The notes: a model not told the origin generated them from the sequence alone. A stretch of 43,921 nt of DNA from Aquibium sp. ELW1220 (GCF_030398385.1 NZ_JAOAOQ010000046.1:1-43921), one strand, 5' to 3'. Counted from the stretch's first letter, positions 1 to 8,447 are shown. Translations and numbers: made by a program.

Positions 1-1
1 G

Positions 2-94
2 TCGACGCTCCCCGAGAAGTGGAAATCCTTCCGGGACACCGTCAACGACAACTTTCACATCGTCCGACCCGACGAATTTCGGGTTATCGGGTAG
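2..94 (+). CDS. C-terminal end of an unidentified gene (truncated by window edge)
   Basis: An open frame enters from the left edge and stops with TAG at 92-94. It gives about 30 residues ending in NFHIVRPDEFRVIG. The composition is that of a normal globular C-terminus, but no family is recognisable from so short a piece. A repeat-like element begins a few bases after the stop. The gene would read in the same direction as sseA, but the gap and the leader structure suggest a separate transcription unit. Whether this is a real gene end is uncertain. Confidence 0.35.
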   Translation, partial: STLPEKWKSFRDTVNDNFHIVRPDEFRVIG

Positions 95-121
95 ACGGGG
101 TAAAACTGTCCCCGCATTTCC
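95..121. repeat. Partial copy of the 29-bp inverted-repeat element found at 39925-40017
   Basis: Positions 103-121 (AAACTGTCCCCGCATTTCC) are identical to 39999-40017 plus the next base, 40 kb away. Here a short CGGGG...CCCCG pair lets the segment fold into a small hairpin. Both copies lie directly downstream of a stop codon. This looks like a fragment of a dispersed palindromic element of the REP/MITE type. Its function is not known from the sequence. Confidence 0.5.
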
Positions 122-194
122 TCACGCGCGGTCGCGTTTCCCACCCGCCATTCCCCGCCGCGCGGAACCGCGCCACCGCTTTCCGGCTTTCGAA

Positions 195-262
195 CCGGCG
201 GCGAAAATGCGAGACCTTCTCGGGCGGATGAAAGTCCGCGGCGAACCCGGAGGCCGATGATC
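195..262 (+). promoter_or_regulatory. Structured leader with a small upstream ORF before sseA
   Basis: Two adjacent hairpins are visible: CGAGA-CCT-TCTCG (about 210-222) and GCGGA-TGAAAG-TCCGC (about 225-240). The second is enclosed by a CGGG/CCCG pair. The segment GGCGAA occurs twice. A 17-codon reading frame (207-260, starting MRDLLGRMKV) runs through both hairpins and stops just before the sseA start. This could be a cis-regulatory RNA or a translationally coupled leader peptide. The peptide has no cysteine or methionine run, so classical attenuation is unlikely. I could not match it to a known riboswitch class with confidence. Confidence 0.35.
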
Positions 263-1105
263 ATGACCGAATTCTTCGTCTCGACCGAATGGCTGGCAAA
301 GCATCTCGACGATCCCGGCCTGTCGGTGGTCGACGGGTCCTGGTACCTGCCCGCGCAGGGGCGCGATGCGAAGGCGGAATACGAGGCGGGGCACATCCCG
401 CGCGCCGTCTTCTTCGATCAGGACGTGGTTGTCGAACCGGGGTCGAAGCTGCCCCACACGCTGCCCTCGCCGGAAACCTTCGCCACCTTCGCCGGCTCGA
501 TGGGCATCGGCCGCGACGACACCATCATCGTCTATGACGGACCGGGCCTGTTTTCGGCGCCGCGCGTCTGGTGGATGTTCCGGCTCATGGGCGCCAGGGA
601 CGTGCGCATCCTCGAAGGCGGGATCGACGGCTGGAAGCGGGAAGGCCGCTTCGTGACGGGCAAGCCGACGAAGGTCGCGCCCTGCCTGTTCGAGACCGAA
701 TTCCATGCCGCCCGCGTCGCCTCCCTCGACGAGATGCGCGCGGTGGTCGAAACCGGCAGCGCCCAGGTGGCCGACGCGCGCCCGGCCGGGCGTTTCGAGG
801 GCATCGACCCCGAGCCGCGCCAGGGCGTGCGCGGCGGCCACATGCCGGGTGCGAAGAACGTGCCGGCGCTGTCGCTCGGCCGTGACGGCGCTCTCCTGCC
901 GCCCGACGAACTCCGCGCCGCCTTCGAGGGCGCCGGCATCGACCTGACGAAGCCGGTCGTCACCTCCTGCGGCTCCGGCGTCACCGCCGCCGTCCTGACG
1001 CTGGCGCTGGAGACGCTCGGCCACGCCGACACGAAGCTCTACGACGGGTCCTGGACCGAATGGGGCGGCCGGACCGACACGCCCGTCGTCACGGGCAAGG
1101 CATGA
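263..1105 (+). CDS. sseA: 3-mercaptopyruvate sulfurtransferase (two-domain rhodanese)
   Basis: About 280 residues with two rhodanese folds, the usual length of the family. The enzyme moves sulfur from 3-mercaptopyruvate to a thiol or cyanide acceptor and releases pyruvate, linking cysteine breakdown to sulfane-sulfur supply; it is expected to be cytosolic. The N-terminal domain carries the family sequences VVDGSWYLPAQGRDA, HIPRAVFFDQD and VYDGPGLFSAPRVWWMFR. The C-terminal domain ends with the active-site loop CGSGVTA, which is the mercaptopyruvate type rather than the thiosulfate type (CRKG). Two starts are possible, ATG 257 and ATG 263. The GGAGG at 249-253 is too close to 257 but well spaced for 263, so 263 is chosen. 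The stop overlaps the first ATG of the next gene, suggesting co-translation with the acetyltransferase. Confidence 0.93.
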   Translation: MTEFFVSTEWLAKHLDDPGLSVVDGSWYLPAQGRDAKAEYEAGHIPRAVFFDQDVVVEPGSKLPHTLPSPETFATFAGSMGIGRDDTIIVYDGPGLFSAPRVWWMFRLMGARDVRILEGGIDGWKREGRFVTGKPTKVAPCLFETEFHAARVASLDEMRAVVETGSAQVADARPAGRFEGIDPEPRQGVRGGHMPGAKNVPALSLGRDGALLPPDELRAAFEGAGIDLTKPVVTSCGSGVTAAVLTLALETLGHADTKLYDGSWTEWGGRTDTPVVTGKA

Positions 1106-1107
1106 TC

Positions 1108-1635
1108 ATGACAGCCCCCCGCACGCTCACCGCCCGCATCACCCATCTCGAAATGACCGCGCGGCCGCTGCACCGGGTGCCGGCGCCGCTGGGGGCGCAG
1201 CTCGCCGTGATGCGCGCGCCGAAGATGCCGCTGCACTTCTACCGCTATCTCTACGAGCAGGTCGGCCGGCCGCATCACTGGGAGCTGCGCCGCCGCATGG
1301 ACGACGACGCACTGTCGGCGATCATCCACGCCACGACCACGCTGATCGACGTGCTCTATGTCGACGGCGCGCCGGCCGGTTTCGTCGAGATCGACCTGTC
1401 GCGCGCCCCGGAGCACGCCGAGGTCGAATATTTCGGCCTGATGGCGGAATTCCAGGGCAGGGGCCTGTCGAAGTTCTTCCTGTCCTGCGCCATCCACGCC
1501 GCCTGGCAGCACGATCCGAGGAAGCTGATCATCCAGACCAACTCGCTCGACAGCCCGCGCGCGCTGCAGCTCTACCAGACGATGGGCTTCGTCCCCGTCG
1601 GGACCTCGCAGGCGGAGGTGGAGGCCTGGTATTGA
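1108..1635 (+). CDS. GNAT-family N-acetyltransferase
   Basis: About 175 residues with a single GNAT fold. Motif A is visible as [13 protein letters not shown], the acetyl-CoA pyrophosphate loop. A C-terminal [17 protein letters not shown] is the usual helix-strand end of the fold. The family transfers an acetyl group from acetyl-CoA to an amine; the substrate cannot be told. ATG 1102 overlaps the sseA stop (ATGA), while ATG 1108 has AAGG at 1097-1100 with better spacing. The start region ATGATCATGAC is the same as that of sseA. Coupling to sseA hints at a role in sulfur amino acid metabolism, but this is inference only. Confidence 0.85.
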   Translation: MTAPRTLTARITHLEMTARPLHRVPAPLGAQLAVMRAPKMPLHFYRYLYEQVGRPHHWELRRRMDDDALSAIIHATTTLIDVLYVDGAPAGFVEIDLSRAPEHAEVEYFGLMAEFQGRGLSKFFLSCAIHAAWQHDPRKLIIQTNSLDSPRALQLYQTMGFVPVGTSQAEVEAWY

Positions 1636-1661
1636 ACATCGCGTCCCTCGACCGGCGCACG

Positions 1662-1694
1662 AAAAGGCCCGCCGGTGGTGCAGACCGGCGGGCC
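1662..1694 (-). terminator. Intrinsic terminator of alanine dehydrogenase
   Basis: A perfect 11-bp stem (1666-1676 GGCCCGCCGGT with 1684-1694 ACCGGCGGGCC) encloses a 7-base loop. On the minus strand it is followed directly by TTTT, 40 bases past the ald stop. The convergent acetyltransferase lacks a T-run on its own strand, so the site mainly serves ald. Confidence 0.85.
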
Positions 1695-1735
1695 GCACGC
1701 TTCGCGCTGGAGGGTGCGCGAAGGTGTCGAAGGTG

Positions 1736-2854
1736 TCAGGCGGCCTTCAGCGCCGCCTGCGGCTCGGCCATCTCGTAGCCCAGCGCCTCGGCGACGGCGC
1801 GGTTGGTGATCCGGCCCTTGTGGACGTTGAGGCCGTTGCGCAGATGGTGGTCGTCGACCAGCGCCTTGATGCCCTTGTCGGCAAGCTGAAGCCCGTAGAA
1901 CAGCGTGGCGTTGTTCAGCGCATGCGCGGAGGTCACCGGCACCGCGCCCGGCATGTTGGCCACGCAGTAATGGATGATGCCGTCGACCTCGTAGGTCGGC
2001 TCGGCATGGGTGGTGGCGTGCGAGGTCTCGAAGCAGCCGCCCTGGTCGATGGCGACGTCGACGAGCACGGCGCCCGCCTTCATCCCCGACAGCATCTCGC
2101 GGCTGACGAGCTTCGGCGCGGCGGCCCCCGGGATCAGAACGGCGCCGACCACGATGTCGGCCGAGAAGCACTCCTCCTCCAGCGCCTCGACGGTCGAGTA
2201 GCGGGTGTGGATGCGGCCGTTGAAGATGTCGTCGAGCTGGCGCAGGCGCGGGATCGACCGGTCGATGATGGTGACGTCGGCGCCGAGGCCGACGGCCATC
2301 TTGGCCGCATGCAGGCCGACCACGCCGCCGCCGATCACGGCGACCTTGCCCGGCAGCACGCCCGGCACGCCGCCGAGCAGCACGCCGCGGCCGCCATTGG
2401 CCTTCTGCAGCGCTGTCGCGCCGGCCTGGATCGACAGGCGGCCGGCCACTTCCGACATCGGCGCCAGCAACGGCAACCCGCCGCGCTCGTCGGTGACGGT
2501 CTCGTAGGCCACCGCGGTGACGCCCGAGGCGAGGAGGCCCTTGGTCTGCTCCGGATCCGGCGCGAGATGCAGGTAGGTATAGAGGATCTGGCCCTCGCGC
2601 AGCTGCACCCACTCGCCCGGCTGCGGCTCCTTGACCTTGACGATCATGTCGGAGCGCTCGAACACCTCGGCGGCGGTCTTGGCGATCGAGGCGCCGGCCG
2701 CGCGATAGGCGTTGTCGTCGGCACCGATGCCGGCACCCGCGCCGGTCTCCACCAGCACCTCGTGCCCATGGGCGGCGTATTCGCGGACCGCGCCCGGCGT
2801 CAGGCCGACGCGGTACTCGTGGTTCTTGATTTCCTTGGGGCAGCCGACGCGCAT
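1736..2854 (-). CDS. ald: Alanine dehydrogenase
   Basis: 372 residues, the standard length. It catalyses the reversible NAD-dependent deamination of L-alanine to pyruvate and ammonium in the cytosol. The N-terminus [20 protein letters not shown] is diagnostic. Substrate and catalytic residues known in the family are in place: Arg15, Lys75 (VKVKEP) and His96 (YTYLHLAPD). The catalytic aspartate is in [14 protein letters not shown]. The NAD fold is [19 protein letters not shown]. The start at 2854 is set by an upstream GAGGAGG; longer open sequence upstream has no family resemblance. The gene is divergent from an Lrp/AsnC regulator, the usual arrangement in which alanine-responsive Lrp-type regulators activate ald. 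Confidence 0.96.
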   Translation of the reverse strand: MRVGCPKEIKNHEYRVGLTPGAVREYAAHGHEVLVETGAGAGIGADDNAYRAAGASIAKTAAEVFERSDMIVKVKEPQPGEWVQLREGQILYTYLHLAPDPEQTKGLLASGVTAVAYETVTDERGGLPLLAPMSEVAGRLSIQAGATALQKANGGRGVLLGGVPGVLPGKVAVIGGGVVGLHAAKMAVGLGADVTIIDRSIPRLRQLDDIFNGRIHTRYSTVEALEEECFSADIVVGAVLIPGAAAPKLVSREMLSGMKAGAVLVDVAIDQGGCFETSHATTHAEPTYEVDGIIHYCVANMPGAVPVTSAHALNNATLFYGLQLADKGIKALVDDHHLRNGLNVHKGRITNRAVAEALGYEMAEPQAALKAA

Positions 2855-2906
2855 TTGAGCCTCCTCGTTCGATTGGGGTGCCTGTTCCTTGATCCTCCGA
2901 TTCAAC

Positions 2907-2926
2907 CACATCCGGCGCCGAATGTG
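2907..2926. promoter_or_regulatory. 20-bp palindrome, candidate Lrp-type operator between ald and its regulator
   Basis: The sequence CACATCCGGCGCCGAATGTG is self-complementary at 18 of 20 positions. It lies about 53 bp before the ald start and 81 bp before the regulator start. Its position and symmetry fit an operator for the divergently encoded Lrp/AsnC protein. No binding evidence is available from sequence. Confidence 0.45.
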
Positions 2927-3007
2927 TTTGCGAAGTCGGTTGCGGGATTGGGTCTGCGCCGCTATTGCTTGCGTCAGTCCGCATCATCTTCGAAGGAATC
3001 GCCGCGC

Positions 3008-3481
3008 ATGGCGCTGGACAGGATCGATTTCGCCATCCTCGACACGCTCCAGAAGGACGGTCGAATCCCCAACGCGTCGCTCGCCGAAAAGGTCGGCCTG
3101 TCGCAGTCGGCCTGCTCGCGCCGGCTCGACCATCTGGAGAAGAGCGGCGTCATCGAGGGCTATCACGCGCGGCTGTCGAACGGCGCGCTCGGCCACAAGA
3201 TGACGGCCATCGTCCACATCTCGCTGTCGGGCCAGTTCGAAAAGTCGCTGGCCGAGTTCGAGGCCGCCATCAGGCGCTGCCCCAACGTCCTGTCCTGTCA
3301 CCTGATGTCGGGCGAGTACGATTACGTGCTCAGGATCGCCGCCCGCGATCTTGAAGACTACGAGCGCATCCACAAGGAATGGCTGACCGCCATGCCGCAC
3401 GTCATCAAGATCAACTCCTCCTTCGCGCTGCGCGAGGTCGTCGATCGCACCTGGATGGGGATCAGGCCGGAAATGGCGTGA
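3008..3481 (+). CDS. Lrp/AsnC family transcriptional regulator, probable regulator of ald
   Basis: 157 residues. An N-terminal winged helix-turn-helix starts [20 protein letters not shown], with a recognition helix near [21 protein letters not shown]. It is followed by a RAM ligand-binding domain with the [20 protein letters not shown] strand pattern. Such proteins form octamers that bind amino acids (often alanine, leucine or branched-chain acids) and control amino acid metabolism. Divergent placement against ald, with a 150-bp shared control region, argues that it controls ald and itself. The open frame continues far upstream antisense to ald, but that part has no family resemblance. ATG 3008 gives the canonical N-terminus. 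Confidence 0.93.
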   Translation: MALDRIDFAILDTLQKDGRIPNASLAEKVGLSQSACSRRLDHLEKSGVIEGYHARLSNGALGHKMTAIVHISLSGQFEKSLAEFEAAIRRCPNVLSCHLMSGEYDYVLRIAARDLEDYERIHKEWLTAMPHVIKINSSFALREVVDRTWMGIRPEMA

Positions 3482-3495
3482 CGCTGTCCGCGCCC

Positions 3496-3511
3496 CGCCC
3501 GCGAGCGGGCG
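3496..3511. terminator. Possible shared stem-loop between convergent genes
   Basis: CGCCCG-CGAG-CGGGCG forms a 6-bp GC stem in the 36-bp gap between the Lrp-type regulator and the convergent Amt fusion gene. There is no clear T-run on either strand, so termination is only a possibility. Confidence 0.3.
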
Positions 3512-3517
3512 CGCGCC

Positions 3518-6500
3518 TCAGCCGGCGCGCCGCTGCCCCGCCGCCACCGCCGCTTCCCGCAGCGTGCGGGCGGCCAGGTGGAGCTGACCGGCGGCGTCCG
3601 GTCCCGTGGTCTGCGGGTTGAGCGCGCGGGCCCGGCGAAGGATGTCGGCGATCTCGCTTTGCGAGGGATGGCCGGCGTCGCCCAGCGGCGCAGGCCGGCC
3701 GAGCAGGAAGCCTTGCAGCTCCTGGCAACCCATGGCGGCCAGCATGCCGGCCTCTTCCAGAGTCTCGACGCCCTCCGCGATGAGATTCATCTTCAGCCCG
3801 TGGCCGAGCCCGATGATGGATTGGACGATGGCGCGCGCGTTCTCGGAGGTGCCCAGTTCGCGCACGAAGGAGCGGTCGATTTTGATCGTATCGAAGGGGA
3901 AGCGGCCGAGATAGGAGAGCGAGGAATAGCCGGTGCCGAAATCGTCCATCGCGATGGCGAGACCGAGCGCCTTCAGCGCCTTGAGGATTGCGTGGGCGCG
4001 CCGGTCGTCGTCGATCAGCACGCCCTCGGTGATCTCGATCTCGATCAGCGCCGGGTCGACGCGGGTCTCGCGCAGCACCGTCTCGACCATCTCCACGAAG
4101 GTCTTCTGGCGGAACTGCACCGGGCTGACGTTGACGCTGACGCGCGCGCCTGCGAGATCGTCGCGGGCGGCGACGCACGCCGCGCGCAGCACCCATTCCC
4201 CGATCTCGACGATCTTGCCCGACTGCTCGGCTATGGGGATGAAGTCCGAGGGCTCCACCGACCCGCGCCGCGGATGGCGCCAGCGCAGCAGCGCCTCGTA
4301 GGAGACGATGCGGTCCTCCGTGATGTTGACGCGCGGCTGGAAATGCAGCTCGAATTCGGCGCGACTGATGGCGAGCGCGAGGTCTGCCTCGAGCAGGCGA
4401 CGGCGGGTCAGGAAGTCGTCCATGCCCGGCTCGAAGACGCAATAGGTGTTCCGGCCGGACTTCTTGGCCTGGTACAGCGCGATGTCGGCGCGCGAGATGA
4501 GCAGCGCGGGCTCGTGGCCGTCTCGCGGGCAGATCACCACCCCGACGCTGGCCCCGACCCGCACGACGCGCCCGTCCTGCAGTGCGATCGGGCGGATCAG
4601 CTGCGCCACCAGGCGGTAGGCGAAGTCCGCCGCCTGGTTGGCGAAGTCGATCGCCGGCAGCAGCACGGCAAATTCGTCGCCGCCCAGGCGTGCCACCGTG
4701 ACGCCGGGCTCACCCAGCGCCCGGATGCGTTCGGCTGCAGTGCGGATGACGAGGTCCCCGGCGGGGTGGCCGTACACGTCGTTGATGTCTTTGAAGCGGT
4801 CGAGGTCGACGAGGAGGAGGGCGCTCTGGCTGCGGATCGCGTCGGCGGCCGCCACCATGGCTGCCAGCCGCTCGTTGAACAGCGCGCGGTTGGGCAGGCC
4901 GGTCAGCGGGTCGTGCAGCGCGAGGTGGCGGATGCGTTCCTCCGCGTCCTTGCGTTCGCGCAGGTCGACCAGGCAGACGATCTGCGATGCCGCGCCGCGA
5001 TAGGTGATGGTGCGGCCGCGAATCTCGACCGGTACGCGCACGCCGCCAGCGCCGACGATCTCGGTCTCGAAAGGCTCGCCGCTTTCGCCGGCCAGCGCCA
5101 CGCGCGCCGCCTCGCGCTGCTCGACGGGGAAGAGCTTCAGTGCCGGCCGCCCGCGCAGCGTCTCCACCGGCTCGCCGAACAGGTCGCGCAGCCGGACGTT
5201 GCCGTCGACGATCAGCCCGTCCCGGACGATCCAGATCGCCTCGAAGGTGGCTTCCGCGAGCGCGGAGAGACGCTCGGCCTCCTCGAGGTCACGCGCGGCC
5301 CATTTGGCGGTCGCACGGTTCTCCTCCTCCGCCTGGATCCGGTCCATCAATTCGTTGAAGAGCCGCGTCAGGGTCTCGGCGTCGTCGCCGGGATTGGGCG
5401 CCAGCCGCATGTTGAGGTCGGCATTCCCGCTGACCAGCCGCCCCAGCGCCTTCTCGACATGACCGATGCCCATGCGCGTGGCGTGTTCGGCCTCGTTGAG
5501 CCCGACGATCTCGGCATGGCGCGAGACGCGGATGCCCTGGAGACGGTCGAGCATCCAGAAGAAGGCGAGAGCAGTGCCGAAGGTCCAGGCGAAGTTGACG
5601 GCGACACCGATCGCCTGCACCTGGAACTGGGCGAAACGGTTGCCGAGAGGCAGGTTCGCCTCCGGCGCCAGCAGCGCCAGCGCCAGGGTCCCAGCGACAC
5701 CGGCGAAGGCGTGGACGCCGATGGCGCCGACCGCGTCGTCCACGCCGCAGCGCCGCTCGAGGAACTGGTTGCCGAGGATGGCAGCGATGCCGCCGGTCAG
5801 GCCGACGGCCAGCGCGCCGAGCGGCTCCAGCACCATGCAGCCGGCGGTGACGGCGACGAGACCGCCGAGCGTCCCTGACATGGTCTTTTCCGGCAGGACG
5901 ACGCCGTCCTGGCGCCAGCCGAGCAGGTAGCCGGCGACCCCGCCGGCCCCGCCCGCCACGATCGTGTTGGCGATGACGCCGGCGATCGCGGGTGTTGCCG
6001 AAAGCGTCGAGCCGCCGTTGAAGCCGATCCAGCCGACGAACAGGACGAGCGTGCCCGACGCAGCCATGACGGGGTTGTGGCCGGCAATCCGCACGGGCCG
6101 TCCTTCCGCGTCGAAGCGGCCGATACGGGCGCCGAGCACGAGGCAGGCGGCGAGCGCCACCCAGCCGCCGGTGGCATGCACGACCGTCGAACCGGCGAAG
6201 TCGACGAACCCGGCATTGGCCAGGAAGGCGGAAGAACTCGGCGCCAGCGCTGCGCCCCAGGCCCAGTGGACGAACACGGGATAGACGAGGCCCGCCAGCA
6301 CGGCCGAGCTGATCAGGTAGGACGACAGCCGCATGCGCTCGGCGACCGCACCCGAGACGATGGTGGCGGCCGTTCCACAGAACATGACGTGAAAGGCGAA
6401 GAAGGCGACCTGCCAGGAATCCAGGCCCGACAGGAACAGGAAGGACGCATCGCTGCCCCAGGGCAGGCCGTTGCCGGGCGCAAAGGCGAGCATGAAGCCC

Positions 6501-6787
6501 AGGCCGAGGAAGGCGGTGATCGAGACCGCGAGGTCGAGCACGTTCTTCTGCGCCACGTTGATGGTGTTCTTTGAACGTACCATGCCGGCCTCGAGCAGCA
6601 GGAAGCCGAACTGCATCATCAGGACGAGGGCGGCGGCCAGGAGCATCCAGGCCATGTCGAGGCTCTTCTGCAGGCCAGCGAGCGTCGGCTCCGCCGCTCC
6701 CTGGGCCAGGGCCGGCAGCGCCGTTGCAGCAATCACTCCGCAAGCCGCGCCGAAAGCCGTCGCGCAGCTGCGCACCCCATGCGTCAT
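3518..6787 (-). CDS. Ammonium transporter domain fused to PAS-GGDEF-EAL (c-di-GMP turnover)
   Basis: 1089 residues. A signal peptide (1-29) is followed by a full Amt/MEP channel (about 35-435) with the conserved DFAGSTVVH (Asp196, His204) and the second pore histidine (GVHAFAG, His359). The Amt part ends in the usual EIVGLNEAEHATRMG tail. A linker (441-510) leads to a PAS-like domain (about 510-612), then GGDEF (about 622-785; DPLTGLPNR, intact GGDEF at 702-706) and EAL (about 800-1035; YEALLRW at 830-836, DDFGTGYSS at 948-956, EGVE at 1005-1008). Both catalytic signatures are intact. The inhibitory RxxD site before GGDEF is absent (EPGV at 693-696). Family knowledge says Amt proteins sense or conduct ammonium and the two output domains make and degrade c-di-GMP. 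That ammonium sets c-di-GMP here is inference. A GGAGGG precedes ATG 6787 by 8 bases. No glnK/PII gene is adjacent. Confidence 0.93.
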   Translation of the reverse strand: MTHGVRSCATAFGAACGVIAATALPALAQGAAEPTLAGLQKSLDMAWMLLAAALVLMMQFGFLLLEAGMVRSKNTINVAQKNVLDLAVSITAFLGLGFMLAFAPGNGLPWGSDASFLFLSGLDSWQVAFFAFHVMFCGTAATIVSGAVAERMRLSSYLISSAVLAGLVYPVFVHWAWGAALAPSSSAFLANAGFVDFAGSTVVHATGGWVALAACLVLGARIGRFDAEGRPVRIAGHNPVMAASGTLVLFVGWIGFNGGSTLSATPAIAGVIANTIVAGGAGGVAGYLLGWRQDGVVLPEKTMSGTLGGLVAVTAGCMVLEPLGALAVGLTGGIAAILGNQFLERRCGVDDAVGAIGVHAFAGVAGTLALALLAPEANLPLGNRFAQFQVQAIGVAVNFAWTFGTALAFFWMLDRLQGIRVSRHAEIVGLNEAEHATRMGIGHVEKALGRLVSGNADLNMRLAPNPGDDAETLTRLFNELMDRIQAEEENRATAKWAARDLEEAERLSALAEATFEAIWIVRDGLIVDGNVRLRDLFGEPVETLRGRPALKLFPVEQREAARVALAGESGEPFETEIVGAGGVRVPVEIRGRTITYRGAASQIVCLVDLRERKDAEERIRHLALHDPLTGLPNRALFNERLAAMVAAADAIRSQSALLLVDLDRFKDINDVYGHPAGDLVIRTAAERIRALGEPGVTVARLGGDEFAVLLPAIDFANQAADFAYRLVAQLIRPIALQDGRVVRVGASVGVVICPRDGHEPALLISRADIALYQAKKSGRNTYCVFEPGMDDFLTRRRLLEADLALAISRAEFELHFQPRVNITEDRIVSYEALLRWRHPRRGSVEPSDFIPIAEQSGKIVEIGEWVLRAACVAARDDLAGARVSVNVSPVQFRQKTFVEMVETVLRETRVDPALIEIEITEGVLIDDDRRAHAILKALKALGLAIAMDDFGTGYSSLSYLGRFPFDTIKIDRSFVRELGTSENARAIVQSIIGLGHGLKMNLIAEGVETLEEAGMLAAMGCQELQGFLLGRPAPLGDAGHPSQSEIADILRRARALNPQTTGPDAAGQLHLAARTLREAAVAAGQRRAG

Positions 6788-6908
6788 ACCCCAACCCTCC
6801 GATGCCTCCCGGTCGTCAGGGTAGCAATCGGCAGTTAAGCAAGGGTGTAGGAAAGAAGAGCCTAAGCAGCTGAAAACATGAGATAATGATCATCAAAATA
6901 GCATCTGC

Positions 6909-6919
6909 CCAAGTCTTGG
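6909..6919. promoter_or_regulatory. Short palindrome in the AT-rich region before the Amt fusion gene
   Basis: CCAAGTCTTGG is a perfect 11-bp palindrome about 120 bp upstream of the Amt fusion start. The surrounding 6840-6950 is much richer in A/T than its neighbours, as expected for a promoter. No clear sigma-54 or sigma-70 promoter could be fixed. It is recorded as a possible operator. Confidence 0.25.
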
Positions 6920-6955
6920 ACAAACATTTCAGGTTGCAGGCTTCGTGAACATGCG

Positions 6956-8296
6956 TCAGTCCAAGGTCGGGTCGTCCGCCCGGCTGCTGCGGGCCGATGG
7001 CGCGGCCTCCCGTGTGCCGCGCCGGATCAGCACCTCGCGATGCGGGTAGGGGATCTTGATGCCGTTCTCCTTGAACGCGTCCCACAGCGCCAGGAACACC
7101 TTGCCGCGCACGTTGGTCAGCCCCTGCTGCGGATCGTGGATCCAGAAGCGCAGCACGAAGTCGAGCGAGGATTCGCCGAAGCCGGTCAGCCAGCAGACCG
7201 GACGGCGGTCGACGTCGACCCGCCCGACTCCCATCGCGGCCTCGATCGCGAGCGCGCTGACCTGGTGCGGGTCGCAGTCGTAGGAGACGCCGAACGTGAC
7301 GTCGAGGCGCACCAGCTCGTCGCTGAAAGACCAGTTGATCACCCTCTGGGTGACGAAGTCCTCGTTCGGGATCAGGTATTCGCGGCCGTCGCGGGTGACG
7401 ACGGAGACGAAGCGCGCCCGCAGCTCGCGGATCCAGCCGAAGGTCTCGCCCACCGAGATCGTGTCTCCCGGCTTGATCGACTTGTCGGTCAGCATGATGA
7501 TGCCCGAGACGAAGTTGGAGACCACCTTCTGCAGGCCGAAGCCGAGGCCGACGCCGACCGCTCCGGAGAAGACCGTGAAGGCGGTGAGGTCGACGCCCAC
7601 CGATGTCAGCGCGATGGCGCCGCCGGTCACGACGAGGCCGAATTTCAGCACCTTGCCGACCAGGACGCGGATGGAGGGCGTGAGGTCCTTCGACTGCTGG
7701 ACGCGCTCGTCGAGATAGCTGCCGATGGCGCCTGCGATCCAGAGCGCGAGCGTCAGCAGGACGGCCGCCTTGAGCAGGGTCAGCGCCGACAGCCGCGCCT
7801 CGCCGATGGGAAGCGCGAGCCTGTCGAGCAGGGCGGCGGCTCGGGTGTCGAAGCCCAGGATCACCAGCGCCGCATAGATCCACACCGCCCAGCCGACCAG
7901 GCGCGCGGCAAGACGATTGCGGATGACCCGCGAGGCGATCGACACGACGACCCAGGCGAGCGCCAGCCACAGGACCAGCGACAGGAGCCAGCTGCGGCTC
8001 GGCCATGTCGTTGCCCGCAGCACCGTGACGAGCAGGAACATCAGGACCACGAAGACGATCCAGTCGACCCGCCGGAGCGTGGCGACGATGACGCGCAACA
8101 GTCCCGGATGGCCCCGGATCGCCCGCGCCTGGTCCTCCAGCCCGCCCTCCAGACGCCGGCCGACCAGCTTGGACGCCACGAGGAGCAGCACCGCCGCAAC
8201 GATCTGGAAGAAGAACCAGGGATCGGTCACGAAGACCATGGACCGTTCGATCCAGTCCGCGACAAGATCGCCTGCCTCCCGCAACTGCATCTCCAT
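6956..8296 (-). CDS. MscS-family mechanosensitive ion channel
   Basis: 446 residues, larger than E. coli MscS (286) because of additional N-terminal membrane segments. Several hydrophobic helices occupy about residues 25-225. The pore helix reads SGAVGVGLGFGLQKVVSNFV (about 242-262), the Gly/Ala-rich TM3 of the family, followed by the beta domain KPGDTISVGETFGWI and RDGREYLIPNEDFVTQRVIN. Such channels open under membrane tension to release solutes on hypo-osmotic shock. The C-terminus ends in a Ser/Arg-rich tail. It lies upstream of the Amt fusion gene on the same strand with a 168-bp gap that probably holds a separate promoter. Confidence 0.93.
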   Translation of the reverse strand: MEMQLREAGDLVADWIERSMVFVTDPWFFFQIVAAVLLLVASKLVGRRLEGGLEDQARAIRGHPGLLRVIVATLRRVDWIVFVVLMFLLVTVLRATTWPSRSWLLSLVLWLALAWVVVSIASRVIRNRLAARLVGWAVWIYAALVILGFDTRAAALLDRLALPIGEARLSALTLLKAAVLLTLALWIAGAIGSYLDERVQQSKDLTPSIRVLVGKVLKFGLVVTGGAIALTSVGVDLTAFTVFSGAVGVGLGFGLQKVVSNFVSGIIMLTDKSIKPGDTISVGETFGWIRELRARFVSVVTRDGREYLIPNEDFVTQRVINWSFSDELVRLDVTFGVSYDCDPHQVSALAIEAAMGVGRVDVDRRPVCWLTGFGESSLDFVLRFWIHDPQQGLTNVRGKVFLALWDAFKENGIKIPYPHREVLIRRGTREAAPSARSSRADDPTLD

Positions 8297-8387
8297 CGCG
8301 CCCTCCTCATGCGGGCCGGAACCGGCCGACGCGTTTCTTCACAGGCCGGAGCCAGGGCGCCGCAGCGTCAGTGCCGCCAGCCGCACC

Positions 8388-8405
8388 CTGTCATCAATCC
8401 GTCTC
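8388..8405 (+). promoter_or_regulatory. Pho-box-like site upstream of the cyclic phosphodiesterase gene
   Basis: CTGTCAT-CAAT-CCGTCTC has one perfect and one degenerate 7-bp half-site separated by 4 bases, as in the PhoB consensus CTGTCAT-N4-CTGTCAT. It lies about 90 bp before the start of a nucleotide-scavenging phosphatase, where phosphate control would make sense. The second half-site matches at only 4 of 7 positions. Confidence 0.35.
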
Positions 8406-8447
8406 CTGAATCTGCTGGACTCCGTCCGAGACCGGCGCGACACTCGC

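Noticed and set aside
1724-3007. Upstream extension of the Lrp/AsnC reading frame
   Set aside because: It is antisense to ald, and the family N-terminus begins at 3008.
6788-6955. Sigma-54 (-24/-12) promoter for the Amt fusion gene
   Set aside because: No GG-N10-GC pair in a convincing TGGCAC/TTGCA context was found, although nitrogen control would be expected.
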